From contig MNEL01000044.1 in the NCBI GenBank assembly GCA_001917665.1, positions 1 to 40,533 on the forward strand: 40,533 bases of DNA. Reading direction: 5' to 3'. Of the stretch, positions 32,734 to 40,014 are shown one piece after another. Below the pieces are notes generated by a model that was not told the origin of the DNA, did not search any database, and saw only the letters and a list, made by a program, of their open reading frames with translations. How positions within the stretch are numbered: the first letter of the stretch is position 1; each line of letters opens with the position of its first letter. A program made the position numbers and the translations under genes. The stretch is from Gemmatimonadetes bacterium 13_1_40CM_69_22 (GTDB lineage: Bacteria > Gemmatimonadota > Gemmatimonadetes > Gemmatimonadales > GWC2-71-9).

Positions 32734-34317
32734 GTGTCGCGAACGGCCCTCTCCATTACCGTCTATGGCGCCGCCCCCGGCGAGATCGGTGGCAACCGGA
32801 TCTTGGTGGAGTGGGCCGCGCGGCGCTGGCTGCTCGATTTCGGCATGCGCTTTGGGCCCACCGGGAAGTTTTTCGAGGAGTTCGTGCAGCCCCGCGGCGC
32901 GACGCTGGGCTTGCGCGACTACCTCCGCATGGGTCTGATCCCCCCGCTCGAAGGCCTCTACCGCAACGACCTCTCGGCCCACGATCCAGGGCTCTGGGCT
33001 CGCTATCGCCAGCTCGCCCAGCATCGCACCGTGGACCAGGTGGACGGCGTGCTGCTCTCCCACGGGCATGTGGACCACGTGGGCTCGATGGGGTTTCTGC
33101 GCGAGGACATTCCGGTCTACACCGGGCTCACGACGGCGCTGATCGGGAAGTGTCTCCAGGACCCCAAGCCGACGGGGGTGGACGGCGAGTTCAACTATCT
33201 CGTGCCCCGGGCCGCGAAGGGCGATGTGCTCGAGGCGGTGCGCGGCGCTCCGCGCATCCAGCGCCGGCATTACATCGCTACAGACGGCACCGACGTGACG
33301 GACCCCGCGGCCGCGATCCAGAAACTCGCGGGCTTCTGGGGCTGGGTTCCGGGGGAGCGCACGGCGATTCAATCATCGCCGCTCGAGCTGCTGGATCAAC
33401 GCCGGCTGGGTGATCTCGGACTCAGGTTCTGGCGCGTGGACCACTCGATCCCGGGGTCGGCCGCGTTCGGGATCGAGACGCCGATCGGGTGGGTGATCTA
33501 CAGCGGCGATCTCCGGATGCACGGCCACTCGAAGCAGCGCACCGAGAAGTTCGTGAAGGAGGCTCGGGCGTTGCAGCCGGCGTTGCTGATCATCGAGGGG
33601 ACGCGGGTGGACCAGAGCGATCCCGTGACGGAGCCGGATGTACACCAGGCGGCGGACGAGGTGGTGCGCCAGACCGGCGGTGTGGTGCTCGCCGATTTCA
33701 CGGCGCGGAACATCGAGCGGCTGCGCACATTCCGCGACATCGCGACGGCGCGGGGCCGGCGGCTCGTGGTGACGACCAAGGACGCCTACATGCTGGAGCA
33801 CCTCAACGTGATCGACCCCAACATTCCGCACCCGGCCTCGGAGGGGCTCGCGATTCTGGACGAGCCGCTGGGCACGGTGCCGAGCTGGGAGAAGGAGGTG
33901 CGCCAGCGCTTCGCGGCAAACTTCGTCCGGGCGGCCGACATTCGGCGCGAGCCGGGCGGGTACATCCTGTGTCTCTCCTATTGGGACATCACCAACCTGA
34001 TCGACCTCGAGCCGGAGGGTGGAACGTACATCTACTCGAGCTCCGAGGCGCACAGCGAGGAGCAGGAAATCGACGCCCAGCGGCTCACCAACTGGCTGGA
34101 TCATTTCGGGCTCAGGAAGGTGGGCGGGCTGCCGGGCGCCGAGCAGGGGCCGTATCACGCGTCCGGGCACATCGATGGGCCGGCGTTGCAGGGCTTGATC
34201 GAGGAGATCGGGGCGGAGCGCATCCTGCCGGTGCATACCGAGCATCCGGAGTGGTTTGCAAAACGCTGGGGGGAGAAAGTAGTGAGAGTGGAGGAAGGCG
34301 TTCCCGCGTTGCTCTGA
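32734..34317 (+). CDS. MBL-fold beta-CASP hydrolase (RNase J-like)
   Basis: 527 aa from a GTG at 32734. Metallo-beta-lactamase motif SHGHVDHVG (HxHxDH) near residue 110, then HSIPG and YSGDLRMH. Beta-CASP signatures follow: LLIIEGTRVD (motif A acid), SGHIDG (motif B) and PVHTEH (motif C). This set binds two zinc ions and is typical of nucleases of the RNase J/CPSF group. The N-terminal half is longer than usual, with an insert around EEFVQPRGATLGLRDYLRMG. A role in RNA processing is likely but not shown. No ribosome site: TATTGT sits 6 bases before the GTG, so the mRNA is probably leaderless. It ends 1 base before the convergent GGDEF gene. Confidence 0.85.
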   Translation: MSRTALSITVYGAAPGEIGGNRILVEWAARRWLLDFGMRFGPTGKFFEEFVQPRGATLGLRDYLRMGLIPPLEGLYRNDLSAHDPGLWARYRQLAQHRTVDQVDGVLLSHGHVDHVGSMGFLREDIPVYTGLTTALIGKCLQDPKPTGVDGEFNYLVPRAAKGDVLEAVRGAPRIQRRHYIATDGTDVTDPAAAIQKLAGFWGWVPGERTAIQSSPLELLDQRRLGDLGLRFWRVDHSIPGSAAFGIETPIGWVIYSGDLRMHGHSKQRTEKFVKEARALQPALLIIEGTRVDQSDPVTEPDVHQAADEVVRQTGGVVLADFTARNIERLRTFRDIATARGRRLVVTTKDAYMLEHLNVIDPNIPHPASEGLAILDEPLGTVPSWEKEVRQRFAANFVRAADIRREPGGYILCLSYWDITNLIDLEPEGGTYIYSSSEAHSEEQEIDAQRLTNWLDHFGLRKVGGLPGAEQGPYHASGHIDGPALQGLIEEIGAERILPVHTEHPEWFAKRWGEKVVRVEEGVPALL

Positions 34318-34318
34318 G

Positions 34319-35395
34319 TCAGGCTTCGTCGTGCTTCCGTCGCTTGTCCCGGTATAACGCGCGGTCCGCCCGCTCGAGCAGGCCTGCGACCGAGCCCAGG
34401 GTGCTCGCCTTGTGCGCCGCGAAGCCGAGGCTGATCGAGAGCTGATAGGGCCGTGCCGCGCGGCGGTTGAACTCGCGCAGCTGTCGTTTCAGCCGATCGG
34501 CGAGGACGCCGGCGCTCTCGGGCCCCGCGTGGCGCACCAGCACCGCGTATTCGTCGCCGCCGATGCGAGCCACGAGGTCCGAGTCGCGAACCGTGTGTCG
34601 CAGGACGAGGGCCGTGTCGCGCAGCGCGCGATCACCCGCCGCGTGGCCTGCGGTGTCGTTCACGCGCTTGAGATCGTCCAGGTCGGCGAACGCCACGAGC
34701 AGCGTCTCATCGCCGCGGCACGCCACCCGCAGATCCCGGGTCGCGAGCGTGAGGAAGCCACGCCGGTTGTACAAGCCAGTCAACTCGTCCACCAGTGCCA
34801 AGTCGAGGAGTGCGGCATGGAGCCGATTGCGCTCGATCGCGTGGCGTAACGCGCGGGCGAGACGCTCACCGTCGAGGTCGCCTTTCACCAGGAAGTCCTG
34901 CGCCCCAGCGCGCACGGCTTCGAGCCCGTGGCGCTCATCATCCGAGTCGGAGAGAAACAGGAACGGCACGGCGGGCGCGCGCGCACGCAGCTCGGTGAAG
35001 GTCGCGAAGCCGCGGCGGGCGGAGAGCGACATGGCGAGCAGCACGACGTCGACTCGGCCCCGCGCCAACCGGGCGAGCGACGCCTGCGGGGCCGCCGCTG
35101 CCACGCCGAACCGGTCTGGGGCGGCGCCGTCCAGGAGCTCGCGCACCCGGCGTGCTGCGTCGTCGTGGTCGCTCACCACCAGCACGACGAGCTTGTCGCC
35201 CCGCGCGGTCCCCACCTGGCGCCGGCCGGCGGGCTGGCGCCGATCCGTGGCGTGGCGCCGCTCGGCCTGATCGCGCCGCTCCTCCTCGAGCGAGATGAGC
35301 TCCAGGCGGCGCTCGCCGACGCGGCGCTCGATGTCGCTGCGGCGGGGCGGTAGCAGGCGCCGCTCAACCGTATGGTGCTGCCCGCGCGCGACCAT
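34319..35395 (-). CDS. Diguanylate cyclase with degenerate receiver domain
   Basis: 358 aa; ATG at 35395 with AGGAGGG 6 bases upstream. Residues 1-62 are very Arg/Glu-rich with repeated RR/ERR motifs. Residues 68-185 form a CheY-like receiver, but the phosphoacceptor position reads VDVVLLAMSLS, with Ala121 where Asp is expected. The Lys (FLVKG, Lys171) and the LSDSDD switch strand remain. Residues 200-350 are a GGDEF domain: DELTGLYNRRGF, ADLDDLKRVND and the active motif GGDEY at 279-283. It should make c-di-GMP from GTP. The receiver probably responds to something other than phosphorylation. Confidence 0.85.
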   Translation of the reverse strand: MVARGQHHTVERRLLPPRRSDIERRVGERRLELISLEEERRDQAERRHATDRRQPAGRRQVGTARGDKLVVLVVSDHDDAARRVRELLDGAAPDRFGVAAAAPQASLARLARGRVDVVLLAMSLSARRGFATFTELRARAPAVPFLFLSDSDDERHGLEAVRAGAQDFLVKGDLDGERLARALRHAIERNRLHAALLDLALVDELTGLYNRRGFLTLATRDLRVACRGDETLLVAFADLDDLKRVNDTAGHAAGDRALRDTALVLRHTVRDSDLVARIGGDEYAVLVRHAGPESAGVLADRLKRQLREFNRRAARPYQLSISLGFAAHKASTLGSVAGLLERADRALYRDKRRKHDEA

Positions 35396-35476
35396 GCCCA
35401 ACCCTCCTGTGCCCCCGCCTGCAAGATGGCGGACGAGGCCCCGGCTGCACAATCGCGCGTGTCCCGTCGTCGCCGC

Positions 35477-35995
35477 CTAGAGCAGCGTCATCAGCGCCCC
35501 CTCGTGCTCGAGCAGCCAGCGTTTGCGATCCAGGCCGCCGCCGAAGCCGGTCAGCTCGCCGCGCGCCCCGACCACGCGGTGACAGGGGACGATGATGGGG
35601 ATCGGGTTCTTGCCGTTGGCGGCGCCCACGGCGCGAGTGGCGCGCGGGTCGCCGAGGCGCCGCGCCAGCTCGCCGTAGCTCGTGGTGGTGCCGTAGGGGA
35701 TGGTGCGGAGGAGATCCCACACCTGCTGTTGGAAGGTCGTGCCGGGCGGGTCGAGCGGCAGGTCGAACGTCGTCCGGGTGCGGGCGAAGTACTCGTCTAG
35801 CTGGTGCCGAGCCCTGGCGAGCAGCGCGCTGGCGGGGCCGTGGCCGTCGTCCTCACCGCCGGCCCTCCGCTCCACTTCGTGGAGCGGAGGACCGTGGCGG
35901 GAAGTCGGGAACTGGACGCCGGTCAGCGCGGTGTCCGAGGCCGTGAGGACGAGCTCGCCGAGGGGGCTGGGGAAGCGGATGAAAGCGGTGCGCAT
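35477..35995 (-). CDS. ogt: Methylated-DNA-protein-cysteine methyltransferase
   Basis: 172 aa suicide enzyme that moves methyl groups from O6-methylguanine to its own Cys. The active site IIVPCHRVVG is intact, preceded by the DNA-binding helix-turn-helix (FQQQVWDLLRTIPYGTTTSYGELA) and followed by LTGFGGGLDRKRWLLEHE. The N-terminal domain is short (about 70 residues), as in Ogt rather than Ada. The ATG is 3 bases after the stop of the sigma-factor gene, so it is the last gene of the yciI-sigma-ogt operon. The pairing with an ECF sigma factor suggests control by the signal that factor senses. Confidence 0.92.
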   Translation of the reverse strand: MRTAFIRFPSPLGELVLTASDTALTGVQFPTSRHGPPLHEVERRAGGEDDGHGPASALLARARHQLDEYFARTRTTFDLPLDPPGTTFQQQVWDLLRTIPYGTTTSYGELARRLGDPRATRAVGAANGKNPIPIIVPCHRVVGARGELTGFGGGLDRKRWLLEHEGALMTLL

Positions 35996-35998
35996 GGT

Positions 35999-37261
35999 TC
36001 AGGCGAAGGCACCGCGGAGGCACGCGTCCATGCGCTGCTCGAGGAAGCGCCGCTCCATGGCGTTGCGCGCCAGCGCGAGCGCTGCGCGGAAATGCTCGCG
36101 CGCGGTCTCGCCCTTGCCGCGGCGCAGCTCCAGCTCACCGAGCGCCGCGTAGTAGAACGGATAGGCGGCGAGACGATCGCGGTCGGCGATCGCAGCGATC
36201 TCCTCGAGCCCCCGCCCGGGGCCCTCGTGCTGCGCGACGGCGATGGCGCGGTTGAGCGCGACCACCGGGGACGCACGAATGGTCATCAGCCTGTCGTACA
36301 GCGAAACGATCTGCGCCCAATTCGTGTCTTCCACGCGGGGCGCCGACGCGTGCACGGCCGCGATCGCAGCCTCGACGTGATACTCGGTCAACTCGGGGCC
36401 GGTGGCCGAGAGGTCGAGCAGGCGTTGCCCTTCGGCGACCAGCTCCGGATCCCAGCGCGATCGATCCTGATCGGCGAGCGCGCTCAAATTGCCCGATGCA
36501 TCGAGCCGCGCCGGCAAGCGCGCCGCGTGCAGACACATCATCGCGGCGAGCGCGTACGTCGCCGGCGTCGACCCGAGCGGGTGCGCGAACAGCAGTGCCG
36601 CGAGACGCAGCGCCTCCTGGCACAGCTCGACGCGCACCGCCGCCTCGGCGGAGGCGCCGTGGTAGCCTTCGTTGAAGAGCAGGTAGAGCGCCCGGTGGAC
36701 GGTCGGAAGCCGCGCGGCGAAGTCGGCGGCCTCCGCGATCTCGAACAAGCGCTCGGAACTCGCCAGCGTTTGCTTCGCGCGCGAGAGGCGCTTCTCCACG
36801 GCAGCGTGCGTGCTGACGAAGGCGCTGGCGATTTCGTCGACGCTGAAGCCGCACAGGACGTGGAGCATGAGCGCGACCTGCGCCGCCTCGGGCAGGCGAG
36901 GATGGCAGCAGGAAAACATCATGCGCAGCTGATCGTCCTTGATGGCGTGCGCCGCAAACAGCTCCTCGACGACTGGAGCGAGCGTCTCTTCCGACTCGAG
37001 CAGCCGGCCCAGCTCCGGTGCGAAGGTGCGCGCCGTGCGCTCGCGCCGCAGGACGTCGAGGGCGCGATGCTTCGCGGTGGCCATGAGCCACGCGGAGGGA
37101 TGCTCGGGGACACCGCGAAACTTCCACACTTCCAGCGCGCGGCAGAAGGCGTCTTGCACCACGTCTTCTGCCAGCGCGAGGTGCTCGACGCCGAAGATGC
37201 GCGTCAGCGTGGCGACCATCCGCCCCGCTTCCCGCCGGAAGAGATGCTCGTGCAGCTCCAT
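35999..37261 (-). CDS. ECF sigma factor with C-terminal TPR-like extension (ECF42/SigJ-type)
   Basis: 420 aa. Sigma region 2 about residues 10-75 (FGVEHLALAEDVVQDAFCRALEVW, HPSAWLMATAKHRALDVLRRE) and region 4 about 110-165 (LPEAAQVALMLHVLCGFSVDEIASAFVSTHAAVEKRLSRAKQ). Then about 240 helical residues with TPR-like repeats (ALYLLFNEGYHG, EALRLAALLF, YDRLMTIRASPVVALNRAIAVA, FYYAALGELELRRGK). This length and the neighbouring YciI gene define the ECF42-like group, which has no anti-sigma partner and is thought to be controlled by its own C-terminal domain. The ATG overlaps the yciI stop by one base (TGATG). Confidence 0.9.
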   Translation of the reverse strand: MELHEHLFRREAGRMVATLTRIFGVEHLALAEDVVQDAFCRALEVWKFRGVPEHPSAWLMATAKHRALDVLRRERTARTFAPELGRLLESEETLAPVVEELFAAHAIKDDQLRMMFSCCHPRLPEAAQVALMLHVLCGFSVDEIASAFVSTHAAVEKRLSRAKQTLASSERLFEIAEAADFAARLPTVHRALYLLFNEGYHGASAEAAVRVELCQEALRLAALLFAHPLGSTPATYALAAMMCLHAARLPARLDASGNLSALADQDRSRWDPELVAEGQRLLDLSATGPELTEYHVEAAIAAVHASAPRVEDTNWAQIVSLYDRLMTIRASPVVALNRAIAVAQHEGPGRGLEEIAAIADRDRLAAYPFYYAALGELELRRGKGETAREHFRAALALARNAMERRFLEQRMDACLRGAFA

Positions 37262-37614
37262 CACATGTCGGTCTTCAGGACCGGGCGCACTTCCACCACG
37301 CCTCCCCCCTCCAAGATGGGACAACCCAACGAGAGCTCCACCGCCTGGGCCAGGTCCTTCGCCTCGATCAGCGTGTAGCCACCGATGACATCCTTCGACT
37401 CCGCGTACGGCCCGTCGGTGATCGCCCGCTTGCCTTTGACGACCCTTCCGGCGCGCTCGAGCGGATGGCCCTGGTCCTTGATATGTCCCTGCTCGCCGAG
37501 CTGCTTCATCCACGCCATCCATTTCTGCATGCTCTTCTGCATCTGCTCCGGTGATCCCATCGCGGCACGAAACGCCGCGTCTTCACTGCGGTACAGGTAC
37601 ACGAAGGCGCTCAT
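37261..37614 (-). CDS. YciI/DGPF-domain protein
   Basis: 117 aa. Small alpha/beta protein of the YCII family with the DGPF-type motif ITDGPYAESKDVIGGYTLIEAKDL. These are regularly encoded beside ECF42 sigma factors and may signal to them, though the chemistry is unknown. AAGGAGGAG lies 5 bases before the ATG. First gene of the operon; its upstream region holds a candidate ECF promoter. Confidence 0.9.
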   Translation of the reverse strand: MSAFVYLYRSEDAAFRAAMGSPEQMQKSMQKWMAWMKQLGEQGHIKDQGHPLERAGRVVKGKRAITDGPYAESKDVIGGYTLIEAKDLAQAVELSLGCPILEGGGVVEVRPVLKTDM

Positions 37615-37669
37615 GATGACTCCTCCTTAATGTGATACTATCTTACGGCCTGCGCGCTTCCACCTGGTA

Positions 37670-37696
37670 GACGTTTCAGCCCCCCCGCAGCAGACA
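37670..37696 (-). promoter_or_regulatory. Candidate ECF-type promoter of the yciI-sigma-ogt operon
   Basis: On the minus strand TGTCTG (37696-37691) is followed after 17 bases by CGTC (37673-37670). ECF42 promoters are reported with a TGTCGA-like -35 and a C-G-A/T-C -10, so this is a close match at the right place, about 55 bases before the yciI start codon. Suggests autoregulation. Confidence 0.45.
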
Positions 37697-37746
37697 ATTT
37701 TGTCGTGCGACCAGTCGGGGCTTAGGTTGCCACCGGGACATAACCG

Positions 37747-37866
37747 CTAGGCGCACGGGCTGTTGCGCGCGACCGGTTCGCGACGGCCGGTAGCTACGTC
37801 ATCGAGGCGGCGGACGTTAGCAGTCTCCCGACACTGCTGCTTGGTGACCGGCCTCACTGGGCGTGA
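37747..37866 (+). pseudogene. Start-less ORF fragment before the 37893 gene
   Basis: A 39-codon frame with a protein-like end (AGSYVIEAADVSSLPTLLLGDRPHWA) has no start codon after the in-frame TAA at about 37741. It stops in a GTGA overlap with the longer frame of the next gene. It may be the tail of a deleted gene. Family not recognised. Confidence 0.25.
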
Positions 37867-37892
37867 CCCGCGAACCGCGTACTCGTGTACGC

Positions 37893-38606
37893 ATGATCGC
37901 GCCGCTCATCCACCGCGTGCTGACGCGCGAGGACTTGGCCCGGCTCGTCGCCGAGATCGGCCGGCTGGATCGGGCCGAGGCCCGCGCCGCCGCGCAGGCC
38001 GTCGAGGCGGGCGCGGTGGACGCCGTGCTCGATTCCCCGGTGGCGCTCGAGGCGGTGCGCGGCCAGGGCGGCGCGCCAGCCGCAGTCCCCTTGCCGATCC
38101 TTTGGTACGTTCCGGTGCGCGCGGCGCTGCGCGGCCGCGGTGTAGCCGACGTCGAGTTGGCCGACTACGCCGCTACGCTGCCTGTGGTGTTCACGACCTG
38201 GCGCGCGGTGCGGACGGTGGCGCGGGGCGAGACGGGCATCGGCGTGTGGTGGCGTTACGTGGCGTCGCTTCCCGACGGGACGGTGGCGCAGGCCGAGGGC
38301 GCCGCCGACGTGGCGGCGCTGGCGCTGTGGTGGGCGGGGTGTTTCCCCGAGTGGGTCGCCCGGCGCGCGGCGGGTCGGGGAATGCTGCGAGCCTATGTGA
38401 CGTTCGCCGCCCAGGCACTCGCGCTCGCCGCGCGCATTCTCGGGGGCAGCGGACCGGTCGCTCCCGTCGCTCCCTTCTGGGCTCGCGCGGCGGGCGCGGC
38501 CGAGGCGCTGCATGCTGCACTGGCCGAGGCGCGGCGGAATTACTTGGGGCGAGACGTCCACAGCGCCGAGCAGCGGCTGGAGCGGTTTCTGGCCCGGCTG
38601 AACTAG
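37893..38606 (+). CDS. Hypothetical protein, 237 aa
   Basis: Unrecognised Ala/Arg/Trp-rich protein without signal peptide. Visible segments: LTREDLARLVAEIGRLDRAEARAAAQ, VPLPILWYVPVRAALRGRGV, LPVVFTTWRAVRTVARGE, ALALWWAGCFPEWVARRAAGRG, NYLGRDVHSAEQRLERFLARL. Mostly helical with hydrophobic stretches that could touch the membrane, but none is long enough for a confident helix. ATG at 37893 is chosen; a GTG at 37863 is possible because it would overlap the fragment upstream. No ribosome site supports either. Confidence 0.55.
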   Translation: MIAPLIHRVLTREDLARLVAEIGRLDRAEARAAAQAVEAGAVDAVLDSPVALEAVRGQGGAPAAVPLPILWYVPVRAALRGRGVADVELADYAATLPVVFTTWRAVRTVARGETGIGVWWRYVASLPDGTVAQAEGAADVAALALWWAGCFPEWVARRAAGRGMLRAYVTFAAQALALAARILGGSGPVAPVAPFWARAAGAAEALHAALAEARRNYLGRDVHSAEQRLERFLARLN

Positions 38607-38681
38607 CGGTCGCGCGCGTGGTTGCGCTGCACCGCGGCAGCGGTATGTTCTTTTCCCGCCTTCCGGCTCAGGAGCCCTCGT

Positions 38682-39227
38682 ATGAGAATCGTGTATCGCT
38701 CGCTCGCCGCCGCCCTCACGCTGTTTGCCACACCGGTCCTTCGCGCGCAAGCGCCCGCAGCGGCGCCGAAGCCCGGGCCCGAGCACCAAAAGCTGGCCTA
38801 CTTCGCAGGCCGCTGGAGCGAGTCAGCCGACATCAAGCCCGGGCCGATGGGGCCCGGCGGCAAAATGACCGAGACCTCCACCTGTGAGTGGTTTTCCGGC
38901 GGCTTCTATCTCGTGTGCCGCTCGGAAGGCAGGGGTTCCTCCGGGGAGATTCACGGGTTGGGGATACTGGGTTACAGCAGCGACCGCAAGCGCTACACGT
39001 ACTACGGCATCGATAATTCCGGCATGGGCGGCGACCCCGCATACGGCGATGTCGCCGGCGATACGTGGACCTGGGAAGGGGAGTCGCTGATGGGCGGGCA
39101 GACGGTGAAGGGCCGCTACGTCGTCAAGCAGATCTCGCCCGACAAGTACACCTGGAAGTGGGAGATGTCGGTGGCGGGTGGGGCCTGGACGCCGGTGGGC
39201 GAGGGCACGGACACGCGCATCAAATAG
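38682..39227 (+). CDS. Exported DUF1579-like protein
   Basis: 181 aa with a signal peptide (about residues 1-22, MRIVYRSLAAALTLFATPVLRAQ). The mature part begins with HQKLAYFAGRWSESADIKPGPMGPGGK and continues with WFSGGFYLVCRSEG, GLGILGYSSDRKRYTYYGIDNSG and the alternating strands typical of DUF1579 lipocalin-like barrels. Ligand unknown; periplasmic. ATG follows AGGAG by 7 bases. A TATGTT at 38643-38648 preceded by TTGCGC suggests a promoter. Confidence 0.75.
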   Translation: MRIVYRSLAAALTLFATPVLRAQAPAAAPKPGPEHQKLAYFAGRWSESADIKPGPMGPGGKMTETSTCEWFSGGFYLVCRSEGRGSSGEIHGLGILGYSSDRKRYTYYGIDNSGMGGDPAYGDVAGDTWTWEGESLMGGQTVKGRYVVKQISPDKYTWKWEMSVAGGAWTPVGEGTDTRIK

Positions 39228-39260
39228 CTGCGCGGAACCGCTCGCACCAACCCGCACGGC

Positions 39261-39893
39261 TCAGCTCCCACCCGCACCCGCAGGGACGCGAGCGCGCGAT
39301 CCCTCGTGTACGCGATTGCCAGGCCCCAGCTCGCGCGACAGCGCTGTCGGATGCCGCACGAGCTGCAGCACGTGCTGCACCAGGTCGCGTCCGATCCAGA
39401 CGATGCTGTCGCCGCACATGATCGCATCGACGGGATACGACTGTAGCGCGAAAGACTCAGCGTCGGAACTCACGACCCGGGTTCCGGGGAAGTAGTAGAA
39501 ACAGCGCTCACCGCCCGGGTGGCTGTGGATGATCCCGATCGTCCCGGACCAGCCGGCGGCTTCGCAGCTCTCCCGCGGCAGCACGTGCGTCCGCGTCGCC
39601 TGCGCGGGGTCGACGTCCGCGGGAGCGATACGCCGCACGACCACCGTGGTGCCGTTCCAGTCGCCGATCATGCAGCCCATGAACTCGGTGGAGTACGAGC
39701 GGTACTGCAGCGTCAGATAGCGCCGGGCTTGCTCCGACAGGACGAGGGCGCCCGCTGCGAGGGACGTCGCACCCCCCGGGTGCGCGCCGGCGGGGGCGGG
39801 GGCGGGGCGCAGTGCGACGAGAGCCACGAGCGCCGCCGCTGTGACTGCGCCGCGCGCGACCAGCGTCAGACGTGATGGACCCCGACCCTGCAT
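39261..39893 (-). CDS. Exported JAB/JAMM-like metalloprotease domain protein
   Basis: 210 aa. A hydrophobic N-terminal segment (about residues 14-38) acts as signal peptide or anchor. The body looks like an MPN/JAB domain: Glu70 in STEFMGCMIGDWNG, then GTIGIIHSHPGG with His123 and His125, then VVSSDAESFAL with Asp144. The JAMM metal ligands E, HxH and D are therefore all present. The HxH to Asp distance (19) is longer than the usual 11 or so, with the insert ERCFYYFPGTRV. JAB proteases normally act on ubiquitin-like or siderophore/thiocarboxylate substrates in the cytoplasm, so an exported one is unusual. Substrate unknown. Confidence 0.6.
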   Translation of the reverse strand: MQGRGPSRLTLVARGAVTAAALVALVALRPAPAPAGAHPGGATSLAAGALVLSEQARRYLTLQYRSYSTEFMGCMIGDWNGTTVVVRRIAPADVDPAQATRTHVLPRESCEAAGWSGTIGIIHSHPGGERCFYYFPGTRVVSSDAESFALQSYPVDAIMCGDSIVWIGRDLVQHVLQLVRHPTALSRELGPGNRVHEGSRARVPAGAGGS

Positions 39894-39945
39894 TGCTCCG
39901 CCCCGTGGCAGCGAAGGAAGGCTGTGACTGAGTACCCGATCTACT

Positions 39946-39959
39946 GTTCATCAATGAAC
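39946..39959. promoter_or_regulatory. Palindrome GTTCAT-CA-ATGAAC at the JAMM-gene promoter
   Basis: A perfect 6+6 inverted repeat overlaps the end of the -10 of the minus-strand promoter and its predicted start site, a classic repressor position. Confidence 0.4.
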
Positions 39960-39986
39960 TATAGGCCTGAAAAAGTTCCCGGTTAA
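39958..39986 (-). promoter_or_regulatory. Sigma70-like promoter of the JAMM-like gene
   Basis: TTAACC (39986-39981), 17 bases, TATAGT (39963-39958) on the minus strand; predicted leader about 58 bases. Confidence 0.5.
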
Positions 39987-40014
39987 TGCCTTGAACCGGT
40001 TGGCCGGACAGGAA

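Noticed and set aside
35804-37378. 524-aa plus-strand ORF opposite ogt and the sigma factor
   Set aside because: The opposite strand encodes well-recognised Ogt and ECF sigma motifs; this frame has none.
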